Positions 16,431 through 24,137 of a stretch of 64,000 nt of DNA are shown here, piece after piece. Numbering within the stretch: the first letter of the stretch is position 1; each line of letters starts with the position of its first letter. The notes under the pieces are model-generated. The model was not told the DNA's origin, did no database searches, and worked only from the letters and a program-made list of their open reading frames with translations. This stretch comes from Spirochaetota bacterium (GTDB taxonomy: Bacteria > Spirochaetota > Spirochaetia > Treponematales > Treponemataceae). The stretch lies in NCBI GenBank assembly GCA_023398165.1, contig JAEWSQ010000030.1, forward strand, positions 1 to 64,000, given 5' to 3'. Position numbers and translations under genes: made by a program.

Positions 16431-18122
16431 TTACTTAGTAATACTATCTATATTTTTCTTTCCGGCAGGCACAAAAGGATATACATTATCATTTTGATTT
16501 ATACGAATTCGTACAAATTTTGGACCTTTGTCGGCTTTTGTAAAAACTTGAATATTTTCATTTTCTTTATAATCTCCAGTATTAATACCATATGCTGATG
16601 CTACGGATGCAAGATTTGGAGATTTTTTGAAAATACTGGCACTGTATGCTTTGTCAAAAAGCAGTTCCTGCTGCTGCCGTACCATACCGAGCGAGGCATT
16701 GTCAAAGAGTATTACGGTAAGGTTGAGATCCAATTCTGCAAGCGTAGCAAGCTCCTGAATATTCATTTGTATGGATCCGTCTCCCGTTATGCAGATAACA
16801 CGTTTCTCTGGGTTAGCATATGCAGCCCCTATTGCAGCCGGCAGTCCGAAACCCATTGTTCCCAGAGAACCCGAGGTTAAAAACTGTCTCGGGTACGCAA
16901 ATTTATAGTATTGCGCTGTCCACATCTGATGCTGTCCTACATCAGTTACAATAATTAAATCTTCCGGTTTATAACCGGCCTTTGCAGCCATATCCGGTAA
17001 AGCGCTGATAATTCTTGCAGCCTCAATATCATCAGGATACCCGCTCGGCGTACCGCGGAGTTCCTCCGTCCATTGGTTTACTGGTTCATTTGAGCCAATT
17101 CGTTTTTCCTCGCACAGCCCTCTAATGAGAGGTATAACAGATTCAACGTCTGCTATAATTCCGATAGAAGACGGAAGAATTTTATTTACCTCGGCTGCAT
17201 CAATATCAATATGAATTATCTGCGCATTAGGGCAAAACTGCTTTGTCAGTCCCGTCGCACGATCGTCAAACCGAACTCCGCATGCAATAACCGTATCAGC
17301 CTCATACATCGCCTTATTTGCCGCCTTTGATCCGTGCATTCCAACCATTCCTATAAAGCACGGATGCGATGACGGAACAGAGCCCAAACCCATAAGACTT
17401 GTAACTACAGGTATTGGAAATGAATGAAGGAAAGAAAGAATTTCCTTTGAAGCCTCAGGAGAGTTACAGCCGCCTCCGAGATAAAAAACGGGTTTACGGG
17501 AACGGGAAAGAATATCAGCAGCCTGTTCAACCTTCTTTACAAGAATGTCTCCTTCTGTTCTAAAGCGGACGGCCTTCTTAATCTTTTTGCCGGGAAGAGG
17601 CCACTGTTCAAAATAGGCCTGTTTTGTCTGTACATCCCGGGGAATATCGATGAGAACGGGACCCGGACGTCCCGATGAAGCTATTTCAAAAGCGAGCGGA
17701 ATTGCACTTAAAAGCTCTTCCGGACTGTGAATAAAAATACTGTGTTTTGTAATAGGGAAAGAAAGACCGAAGGTATCGGCCTCCTGAAAAGCATCGGTTC
17801 CCAGCAGATACGAATTAACCTGTCCTGTAATTGCAACAAGAGGAATAGAATCCACCCGGGCATCGGCAATTGCGGTAAGCAGATTCATAACGCCGGGACC
17901 GCTTGTCGCAAGGCATACCGCAGCCTGTCCTGTTGTTCTTGCTACTCCCTGTGCAAAAAATCCCCCTGCCTGTTCCTGCCTTACAAGGATATGATCAATG
18001 GAACTTTTATAGAGCTCATCATACAGCGGCAGAATAGATCCTCCGGGAATTCCGGCTACTGTTTTAATGCCCTGGTTTTCAAGCAGTTTTACTACTATCT
18101 GAGCGCCTGTTGCTTTTATCAT
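16431..18122 (-). CDS. ilvB: Acetolactate synthase, large (catalytic) subunit
   Basis: A 563-residue thiamine-diphosphate enzyme condensing pyruvate with pyruvate or 2-oxobutyrate, the first common step to valine, leucine and isoleucine. The cofactor glutamate is in VRQEQAGGFFAQGVA (about residue 49). The central FAD domain and the C-terminal ThDP/Mg motif GDGSIQMNIQELATLAEL (about 440-458) are intact, as is the MVRQQQELLF segment. Length and motifs fit biosynthetic IlvB rather than pyruvate oxidase. The ATG at 18122 has AGGAGG six bases upstream; the ATG at 18128 would touch it. No regulatory subunit ilvN or other ilv/leu gene lies nearby. Control by attenuation is visible upstream. Confidence 0.93.
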   Translation of the reverse strand: MIKATGAQIVVKLLENQGIKTVAGIPGGSILPLYDELYKSSIDHILVRQEQAGGFFAQGVARTTGQAAVCLATSGPGVMNLLTAIADARVDSIPLVAITGQVNSYLLGTDAFQEADTFGLSFPITKHSIFIHSPEELLSAIPLAFEIASSGRPGPVLIDIPRDVQTKQAYFEQWPLPGKKIKKAVRFRTEGDILVKKVEQAADILSRSRKPVFYLGGGCNSPEASKEILSFLHSFPIPVVTSLMGLGSVPSSHPCFIGMVGMHGSKAANKAMYEADTVIACGVRFDDRATGLTKQFCPNAQIIHIDIDAAEVNKILPSSIGIIADVESVIPLIRGLCEEKRIGSNEPVNQWTEELRGTPSGYPDDIEAARIISALPDMAAKAGYKPEDLIIVTDVGQHQMWTAQYYKFAYPRQFLTSGSLGTMGFGLPAAIGAAYANPEKRVICITGDGSIQMNIQELATLAELDLNLTVILFDNASLGMVRQQQELLFDKAYSASIFKKSPNLASVASAYGINTGDYKENENIQVFTKADKGPKFVRIRINQNDNVYPFVPAGKKNIDSITK

Positions 18123-18146
18123 ATACATCCTCCTGGAAAATAAAAA

Positions 18147-18177
18147 AGCCCCCGTGTTTATTACTAAACCGGGGGCT
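18147..18177 (-). terminator. Attenuator terminator in the ilvB leader
   Basis: In minus-strand RNA AGCCCCCGG... pairs with ...CGGGGGCT (plus 18171-18177 with 18147-18153), extended by a TTTA/TAAA inner stem around a four-base loop, followed by TTTTTT. It lies between the leader-peptide stop and the ilvB ribosome site, where a terminator would only make sense as a conditional one. Confidence 0.88.
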
Positions 18178-18238
18178 CTATTACCGCTGCTGCGGCTTCA
18201 TACATGAAACTTACATCTGCAGCACAGTAATCCCGCGG
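18177..18238 (-). promoter_or_regulatory. Candidate pause/antiterminator pairing region of the ilvB attenuator
   Basis: The end of the leader-peptide coding region (CCGCGGGATTACTGTGCTGC, 18238-18219) can pair in two ways with the RNA that follows. Its ATTAC...GCTGC part matches GCAGCAGCGGTAAT (18193-18180). Alternatively ATTAC pairs with GTAAT while CCGCGGG pairs with the CCCCCGG arm of the terminator, which would disrupt it. The exact switch is inferred from complementarity alone. Confidence 0.55.
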
Positions 18239-18300
18239 TCTTTAAGAGTGACGACGACAGAGACTAGAAGTACTGTATTTAATGCAAGTGTTACCTTCAT
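18211..18300 (-). CDS. ilvB leader peptide (Val/Leu-rich)
   Basis: Starting at the ATG at 18300 this encodes 29 residues, MKVTLALNTVLLVSVVVTLK followed by DRGITVLQM. Fourteen of the 29 are Val, Leu or Ile, with a VLLVSVVV cluster, followed by the hairpins and terminator of an attenuator. This is the layout of the enterobacterial ilv leader peptides: shortage of charged Val/Leu tRNA stalls the ribosome and spares the ilvB transcript. No Shine-Dalgarno precedes the ATG, and the -10 box ends six bases before it, so translation is probably leaderless. An in-frame ATG at 18318 would give 35 residues but lies inside the promoter. Confidence 0.82.
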   Translation of the reverse strand: MKVTLALNTVLLVSVVVTLKDRGITVLQM

Positions 18301-18306
18301 GAATGC

Positions 18307-18336
18307 ATTATTCAACATTCTCCGCTATTTTGTCAA
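18307..18336 (-). promoter_or_regulatory. Promoter of the ilvB leader transcript
   Basis: On the minus strand a perfect TTGACA (18336-18331), 18-base spacer and AATAAT (18312-18307). The -10 box ends six bases before the leader-peptide ATG, placing transcription start at about 18300, on the start codon. Confidence 0.75.
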
Positions 18337-18377
18337 GATTCAGTGCAAAAAAAACTATGTTTTTAGTGTAAACTTGT

Positions 18378-18385
18378 GATATAAT
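18378..18385 (+). promoter_or_regulatory. Extended -10 promoter of the 18417 signalling gene
   Basis: TGATATAAT (18377-18385) with TATAAT at 18380-18385. The -35 position (ATGTTT, 18357-18362) is poor, as is common with extended -10 promoters. Start near 18392. Confidence 0.5.
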
Positions 18386-18416
18386 TTATTGTGGAATTAT
18401 ATAGTCTGGAGTTATT

Positions 18417-19748
18417 ATGAAAAAGATTCTTGTCGCTTCGACAAATGAAAAAGTTATTAATACAGTAAAAGCATCGTGCAAAAAATATGCAGCTTATTTT
18501 GATCCTACGTTTTTTCCCGATACCGATGAAGCTTTGAGTTTTATAGACTATGAACTTCCTGAAATTAAGGTTCTCGATTTTACCTCAAAGGCTGATATTG
18601 ATGCAAATCGTATTTTAGCAGAAATTCATACCGATCCGTGGCTTCATAATGGAGGTATTGTCGCTGTTGTCTCTAAATCCTCCGAAGTACAGGAACTCGA
18701 GGATAAAAAAGATTCCAATATACTTATAGTACAGACCGTTCACAGTTTTTATGAAAACTTTTCACGCCTCCTTAGAATTCTCTGGAGCAACCAGCAGTTC
18801 CTTTTTAACCGCGGTATTCAGGAACGCATCGGAGGGAGGGAAACAGGCGCCTTTGTGTGCGGCAATGATCCCCTCGACATACGGGTATATACCAACTTTC
18901 TGGTAAGCTACCTTTACAGTACAAACCGCATCGGCGGGGAAGACCGGTATAAACTTCAGACAACGCTGATGGAGCTGCTTACCAATGCACTGGAACACGG
19001 CAACTGTAAAATAAGTTTTGATGAAAAAACCCGCTGGCTTGAAAGCGGGGGCAATATTCTTGACCTCATACGGGAAAAAACAAAAGAAACTGAAGTAGCC
19101 AACAAAAAAGTTCACATATCGTATATAGTCGGAAGGGAAAAATCACGATTTAAAATCCGCGATGACGGCGACGGATTTGACTGGAGAGCACGGTTAAATG
19201 CAGATTTCTCCGAGGAAACCCACGGAAGAGGAATGAAGCTGTCGGAAAGCATGGTAACGTCGCTTACGTATAATGAAAAAGGCAATGAAGTTACGTTCGA
19301 GATTCTAAATCAGCAGAATGCGGCGAATACGGTTCCCGGAATTATGCAGCCCTTCTCCACAGTAACGTACAGAGACAAGCAGGTTGTCTGCCGTGAAAAT
19401 GACAATACCAACGACTTATTCTTTATTGTATCGGGCCGTTATGCAGTATATACAAACAAGAAGCTTGTATCGGTATTGACTCCGAATGACATGTTCATCG
19501 GGGAAATGTCGTTCCTTTTGAATGACAGAAGATCTGCAACAATTTTATCAGTCGGCGAGGGACGCCTCATAAAAATACCCAAGGTATCATTCTTAAATCT
19601 TATACGAAAGAATCCGCATTATGGCATTTTCTTATCAAAACTGCTTGCACAGCGTTTATTAAAACAGACTTTAAAGACGCTCCAGCTTGCATCCGAACTG
19701 GCGGAGCTGAAAGAGCACTGCAATATTTCCGACACTTTCGAAGATTAA
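18417..19748 (+). CDS. Three-domain signalling protein: receiver-like, HATPase and cyclic-nucleotide-binding
   Basis: A 443-residue soluble protein. Residues 1-125 resemble a response-regulator receiver (KKILVASTNEKVI; possible phosphoacceptor Asp in VLDFTS at about 59). Residues 150-300 are a GHKL ATPase of the anti-sigma/RsbW type: the N-box MELLTNALEHGN (about 186-197), DDGDGFDW and GRGMKLSESM. Residues 310-430 form a cNMP-binding fold with GEMSFLLNDRRSATILS (about 364-380), the phosphate-binding-cassette region. There is no dimerisation/phosphoacceptor His box, so it is not a classical kinase. It likely gates a partner switch by cAMP/cGMP and phosphorylation. GGAG precedes the ATG by five bases; an extended -10 (TGATATAAT, ending 18385) serves as promoter, divergent from the ilvB leader. 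Its end overlaps the convergent gene by four bases. Confidence 0.78.
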   Translation: MKKILVASTNEKVINTVKASCKKYAAYFDPTFFPDTDEALSFIDYELPEIKVLDFTSKADIDANRILAEIHTDPWLHNGGIVAVVSKSSEVQELEDKKDSNILIVQTVHSFYENFSRLLRILWSNQQFLFNRGIQERIGGRETGAFVCGNDPLDIRVYTNFLVSYLYSTNRIGGEDRYKLQTTLMELLTNALEHGNCKISFDEKTRWLESGGNILDLIREKTKETEVANKKVHISYIVGREKSRFKIRDDGDGFDWRARLNADFSEETHGRGMKLSESMVTSLTYNEKGNEVTFEILNQQNAANTVPGIMQPFSTVTYRDKQVVCRENDNTNDLFFIVSGRYAVYTNKKLVSVLTPNDMFIGEMSFLLNDRRSATILSVGEGRLIKIPKVSFLNLIRKNPHYGIFLSKLLAQRLLKQTLKTLQLASELAELKEHCNISDTFED

Positions 19749-20629
19749 CGGTGGGGAATGTAGGATACAATCCATCTTTGTACGGGAATCACCCAGTCAT
19801 CCTCATTGCATCCTTCAAGAAGAAGCTTTTCGAAGAAAAATCCAATGTACTCGTGTATTGCTTTTTTATCTTCCGGACTGATATCGGTACTGTTTACAAA
19901 CAGATCATCTATGAACTGTATAGCCCCTTCTATGGAGAAAGAGTCTTTTAATACATAGAGGCACATATAGAGAGCAGCCGGTATGCAGTTAACACTGTGC
20001 TGCTTTACATAGAGCACCGTTTCTGTAATTGCTAGCGCTCCCTCGTACAGTTCTTTATTGTAAAAATCTTTTTCTTCCTCTGGAAGATCAAGTTCATCGA
20101 ACACTTTACGGTAAAAATTATACGCAAGGCTTACAATTGTCACATGAAGGCTCGGTACGCAAAGGTAGTGCGGATCCATTATGTGAATCATTCTGAAATG
20201 CTTGTTTTTACCGACAGGAGGGCGCCATGTTGTGGACATGCGGAATTTATACATTCTTGCCGCCTGGGTATAGCATTCCTCAATGACGCGTAAATATTCA
20301 GTACAATACGGAATAGCTTTTTTCACACCGAATCTTTCAATAAGGAAACTCATGGGACGTATCCAGAAATTAATAAAATCCAGATACACTTCAACCTTTT
20401 TAGGGACAAAGGGTACTCTTGTATCGAGCTCATGATCAACCGGCAAAACCGGAATTTTTCTCCAGCCGAATTTCACCGAGAATTGGAGAAGGAAAAAGTC
20501 GAAAATAACTGTACGCAAATACTTCATGAGCATTTTAAAAGCTGACCAGTGAAAAGGTACTGTAAGATACGCCTTAACTATTGAGTAATGCGAAAGAGGC
20601 TTTAATTCCTGTGTTTTAGTATTGTTCAA
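19745..20629 (-). CDS. Conserved unknown, last gene of the metF-metH operon
   Basis: A 294-residue protein that probably starts at a TTG (20629) with AGGA five bases upstream and eleven bases after the metH stop. I do not recognise the family. CVPSLHVTIVSLAYNFYR (about 157-174) and VKQHSVNCIPAALYM (about 207-221) faintly recall the PSxH and SxxxxxH motifs of PAP2-type phosphatases, but the spacing and hydrophobicity are not convincing. One amphipathic or membrane-associated segment (about 38-55) is possible. Its end overlaps the convergent signalling gene by four bases. Confidence 0.6.
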   Translation of the reverse strand: MNNTKTQELKPLSHYSIVKAYLTVPFHWSAFKMLMKYLRTVIFDFFLLQFSVKFGWRKIPVLPVDHELDTRVPFVPKKVEVYLDFINFWIRPMSFLIERFGVKKAIPYCTEYLRVIEECYTQAARMYKFRMSTTWRPPVGKNKHFRMIHIMDPHYLCVPSLHVTIVSLAYNFYRKVFDELDLPEEEKDFYNKELYEGALAITETVLYVKQHSVNCIPAALYMCLYVLKDSFSIEGAIQFIDDLFVNSTDISPEDKKAIHEYIGFFFEKLLLEGCNEDDWVIPVQRWIVSYIPHR

Positions 20630-20640
20630 AATATCCTGCC

Positions 20641-23232
20641 TTATTTTCCGAAAAAATTTTTAGCAATGGCAACAGAAACCATAGCATCTTTGGCATAAAA
20701 ATCCGCACCAATTTTTTTTGCAAATTCTTCCGAGAGTACTGCACCGCCTGCAATAACTGAGAATTTTCTGCCTGTGCTCTTTTCTGCTTCGCGGAGGAGC
20801 TGTATTGTTTTTTCCATACTGATAACAGTTGTCGTCATAAGAGCGCTTAAACCTATTAAACTGATATTTTTCTCACATGCCGTCCGGACAATAAGCTCAG
20901 GTTTTACATCTTTTCCCAAATCGGTGACAGAGTATCCGTAGTTTTCAAGCATTGCTTTCACTATGTTTTTCCCGATGTCATGTATGTCGCCGTAAACTGT
21001 TGCGATCAGAATACTTCCCTTCGATTCCTGCTCTGTGCCCGAAGAAGCAAGATGTTTTTTTATGACCTCGAAAGATTTTGACACTGTTTCGGCGCTGAGG
21101 AGCAGCTGAGGGAGAAATTTCTTTCCAGTCTCATAATCTTTCCCGACAATATCGAGCGCTGCAACAATATGATCATTTATTATTTCAAGAGGAGAAAGCG
21201 GTTTACCCTCCGGCGATGTTTTACCGTTTAATAAATCTTCCGTTGCACTTGAAGCTTCTTCGGTCCAGCCTTTTATAATTATTTCTACAAGTGTCTTTGA
21301 TCGTGAAGCAGGGAAAGGATTTGCTGCAATAGAACTGCCGGTTCCTCCCTGACAGATGCAGGACTGCGCACCGGTCCCCTGGGAGAATGGGGCAGATTGT
21401 CCTGTATTGGATGCAGAAGAAACAGCGGAGGGCGCCTGAGTGCCGCTGTAGATCTCAATATAATCGAGGCAGTTTGCATCAAAGGCGCCTATTGCACGGT
21501 AAGTCCTGAAGGCATTCATCATATCTTCCGATAAGGGATTGATGATGCATGCATCAAGGCCTGCGAATAAAGCCATGGAAAAAAAGTGGGCGTTAATAAT
21601 GTCGCGCCTGGGAAGTCCGAAAGAAATGTTTGAAACACCGAGAACAGTTTTTACCCCGCGCGTTTCTTCATTTTTAGCACATTCATTTTTAAGCATGGTA
21701 ATTGCATGCAGTGTTGCAGCGGCTTCTTTTTGCTGGGAACTTACCGTGAGCGTTAAGGTGTCAAGAACAATATTATGCGCAGGAATACCGTAGAACATTG
21801 CACGTTCCAGAATTTTTTTTGCGACACGGACTCTTCCTTCAGCGGTAGAAGGAATTCCATCCTCATCAAGGCAGAGGGCAACAACACAGCCGCCGTATTT
21901 TTTTACCAGAGGGAAAACAGAGTCCATACTATGAGCTTTGCCGTTCACCGAATTAACAAGGGGTTTACCGTTGTAATACCTCATCGCCTTTTCTAAAACA
22001 GGCGCTTCGCTTGAATCGAGCTGAAGAGGAACAGCATAGGATTTTTGTATTGCCTTTACCGTTTGGACCATCATCCGCGTTTCATCAATGCCGGGAAGAC
22101 CGACGTTAACATCAAGAATATGGGCACCGGAGGAGAGCTGAATTTCAGCTTCATGAAGAATGAAGGACATGTCGCTGTTTAAAAGAGCCTCCTTCATTTT
22201 CTTTTTTCCGGTCGGGTTTATACGTTCACCGATAATAACAGGTCCGAATGAGCCTGCTGTATTATCAAATAAAACAGCTTTTTCATATGAACAGACTGCC
22301 GTTCTTTTTTTTGGAACACGGTTAACTCTTCTTGAACTTTTTTTAACAGACCCAATCATGACCTTTATGTGATCCGGTGTTGTACCGCAGCAGCCGCCGA
22401 GAATATCAAAGCCCTTTTGAAAAATTTTTTCCTGTGCACGAGCAAAATCTTCGGGAAGAACTTTAAAGACCGTCCTACCCTTTTCTATAGTAGGAATTCC
22501 TGCATTGGGCTGGGCAATAAGCGGAATACTTGCATGTTCCAAAAACTGATCAGAAAGCAATAGTGCATCTTCCAGAGAGCCGCCGCAGTTAAACCCGAGA
22601 GCATCGACACCCAGTCCTTCAAGATACGTCACACAGGTAAGAACATCGGCACCGGTGAGCGTCCGTAAATTACTCTGGAAGGTCGTCATAGCGACAATAG
22701 GAAGATCCGTATTTTCTTTAACGGCAAGGACAGCCGCCTTGGCTTCATATAAATCGCTCATTGTTTCCACTATTGCAAGGTCAGCTCCTGCTTTCTCCGC
22801 AGCAATGGCGCATTCTGCAAAAGCTTCATATGCTTCATCGAAGGAAAGCTTTCCCATGGGTTCCAGAAGGTGACCGGTGGGACCAATGTCTATTGCAGCA
22901 AACACTTCCTGTTCAGGCTTTGCTTTCTGCATTGCCCTTTTTATGAGCGCTAAAGCCTTTGCAGAAGTTTCCCCCGCGCTGTATTTTGACCCCTTCATTT
23001 TTACGGAATTGCCGCCGAATGTATTAGACGTAATAACGTTTGAGCCTGAGTTAATGTACTTTTCATGAATTGAAAGAATAAGATCTTCATTGCTAAAGTT
23101 CAATTCTTCAGGAAGGCCGAAGGAAGTAATTCCTGATTCCTGTATCATGGTGCCCATGCCGCCGTCAAAGAAAACAGGTTTTCCTTCCCTTATAGAATTC
23201 TGTAAAAAAGAGCGGAACTTACTTTGAGCCAT
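20641..23232 (-). CDS. metH: Cobalamin-dependent methionine synthase, lacking the reactivation domain
   Basis: An 863-residue protein transferring a methyl group from methyl-THF through cobalamin to homocysteine. Order: homocysteine-binding domain (about 1-295; zinc cysteines in GFNCGGS and GGCCGTTP), pterin-binding domain (about 325-585; GERINPTGKKK, DVNVGLPGID), a low-complexity Ser/Gly/Gln linker (about 597-650), the B12 cap and the B12-binding domain with DIHDIGKN (about 752; base-off His). It ends after the B12 domain, so the S-adenosylmethionine-dependent reactivation domain of E. coli MetH (about 1227 residues) is absent. It overlaps metF by 14 bases, so the two are coupled. Confidence 0.93.
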   Translation of the reverse strand: MAQSKFRSFLQNSIREGKPVFFDGGMGTMIQESGITSFGLPEELNFSNEDLILSIHEKYINSGSNVITSNTFGGNSVKMKGSKYSAGETSAKALALIKRAMQKAKPEQEVFAAIDIGPTGHLLEPMGKLSFDEAYEAFAECAIAAEKAGADLAIVETMSDLYEAKAAVLAVKENTDLPIVAMTTFQSNLRTLTGADVLTCVTYLEGLGVDALGFNCGGSLEDALLLSDQFLEHASIPLIAQPNAGIPTIEKGRTVFKVLPEDFARAQEKIFQKGFDILGGCCGTTPDHIKVMIGSVKKSSRRVNRVPKKRTAVCSYEKAVLFDNTAGSFGPVIIGERINPTGKKKMKEALLNSDMSFILHEAEIQLSSGAHILDVNVGLPGIDETRMMVQTVKAIQKSYAVPLQLDSSEAPVLEKAMRYYNGKPLVNSVNGKAHSMDSVFPLVKKYGGCVVALCLDEDGIPSTAEGRVRVAKKILERAMFYGIPAHNIVLDTLTLTVSSQQKEAAATLHAITMLKNECAKNEETRGVKTVLGVSNISFGLPRRDIINAHFFSMALFAGLDACIINPLSEDMMNAFRTYRAIGAFDANCLDYIEIYSGTQAPSAVSSASNTGQSAPFSQGTGAQSCICQGGTGSSIAANPFPASRSKTLVEIIIKGWTEEASSATEDLLNGKTSPEGKPLSPLEIINDHIVAALDIVGKDYETGKKFLPQLLLSAETVSKSFEVIKKHLASSGTEQESKGSILIATVYGDIHDIGKNIVKAMLENYGYSVTDLGKDVKPELIVRTACEKNISLIGLSALMTTTVISMEKTIQLLREAEKSTGRKFSVIAGGAVLSEEFAKKIGADFYAKDAMVSVAIAKNFFGK

Positions 23233-24121
23233 CAGATTCTCCGTTAACTGCAGAAACTATGCTTGAAATATTTGCCATGATGGCAGAAGTAATATCAGTT
23301 TTGTTCATGGAATAGAGGTGGATGCCCCTCACTCCGTTTGTTATTAGATCAATAATCTGGTCAGTTGCATATGCGATTCCCGCCTGCTTGAGAGCTTCGG
23401 GATTATCAGCAAAGCGGTCTATTATGGTAAGAAGTTTACGGGGCATGTATGCATTGGATAGAGATATCATTTTTTTTATCTGGGCTGCATTGGTAACCGG
23501 CATAATTCCTGCAAGAACCGGAACATGAATACCCTTTGATTGCATGCGGTATAAGAAACTGTAAAGCATATCGTTGTCAAAAAACATCTGTGTCGTTAAA
23601 AAAGCGCAGCCTTCTTCGACTTTAAACCGCAGGTTTTCCAAATCTTCGTCCCGGTTTTTACTTTCGGGGTGTCCCTCAGGATAACAGGCTCCTCCTATGC
23701 AGAAGCCCCCCTTCTCTTTAAGGAACCGAACTAAATCCGATGCGTGTTTGCATTCGTCTCTGATAGTGCGGGATCCGCCTTCATCCGGAGGAAAATCGCC
23801 GCGGAGAGCGAGAACATTTTCTATGCCGTTCTTTTTTAAATTCTCAACAATTCCGTCCAAATCGCTTTTACACGAACCTACACAGGTAAGGTGAGCAAGA
23901 GCAGGAGTATTTCCCTTTTTCTGCAGTTCGGATGCAATTTCGGCTGTATAGGAACAGGTTGTACCTCCTGCACCGTAGGTTACACTCATAAAATCGGGCT
24001 TTAAGGAACTCAGGTCGAGTGCGGTATTCATTACCGAGTCATAGGAAGAATCCTTCTTTGGAGGAAATATCTCAAATGACACTGATAATTTTTTCCTGTT
24101 TAATACTTCTGATATTTTCAT
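23219..24121 (-). CDS. metF: 5,10-methylene-tetrahydrofolate reductase MetF
   Basis: A 300-residue flavoenzyme reducing methylene-THF to methyl-THF, the methyl donor for the adjacent MetH. Typical segments: VSFEIFPPKKD (catalytic Glu, about 15-25), SVTYGAGGTT, LAHLTCVG, NVLALRGDFPPDE (about 120-132) and the C-terminal GVRGIHLYSMNK. Length matches the stand-alone bacterial enzyme. GGAG precedes the ATG. It lies 16 bases after the DUF362-ferredoxin gene in the same transcript. Confidence 0.95.
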   Translation of the reverse strand: MKISEVLNRKKLSVSFEIFPPKKDSSYDSVMNTALDLSSLKPDFMSVTYGAGGTTCSYTAEIASELQKKGNTPALAHLTCVGSCKSDLDGIVENLKKNGIENVLALRGDFPPDEGGSRTIRDECKHASDLVRFLKEKGGFCIGGACYPEGHPESKNRDEDLENLRFKVEEGCAFLTTQMFFDNDMLYSFLYRMQSKGIHVPVLAGIMPVTNAAQIKKMISLSNAYMPRKLLTIIDRFADNPEALKQAGIAYATDQIIDLITNGVRGIHLYSMNKTDITSAIMANISSIVSAVNGESDGSK

Positions 24122-24137
24122 TATTACTCCGTTTGTC

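Noticed and set aside
18301..18318. Upstream ATG at 18318 as start of the ilvB leader peptide
   Set aside because: It lies between the -35 and -10 boxes, so it would not be transcribed from the predicted promoter.
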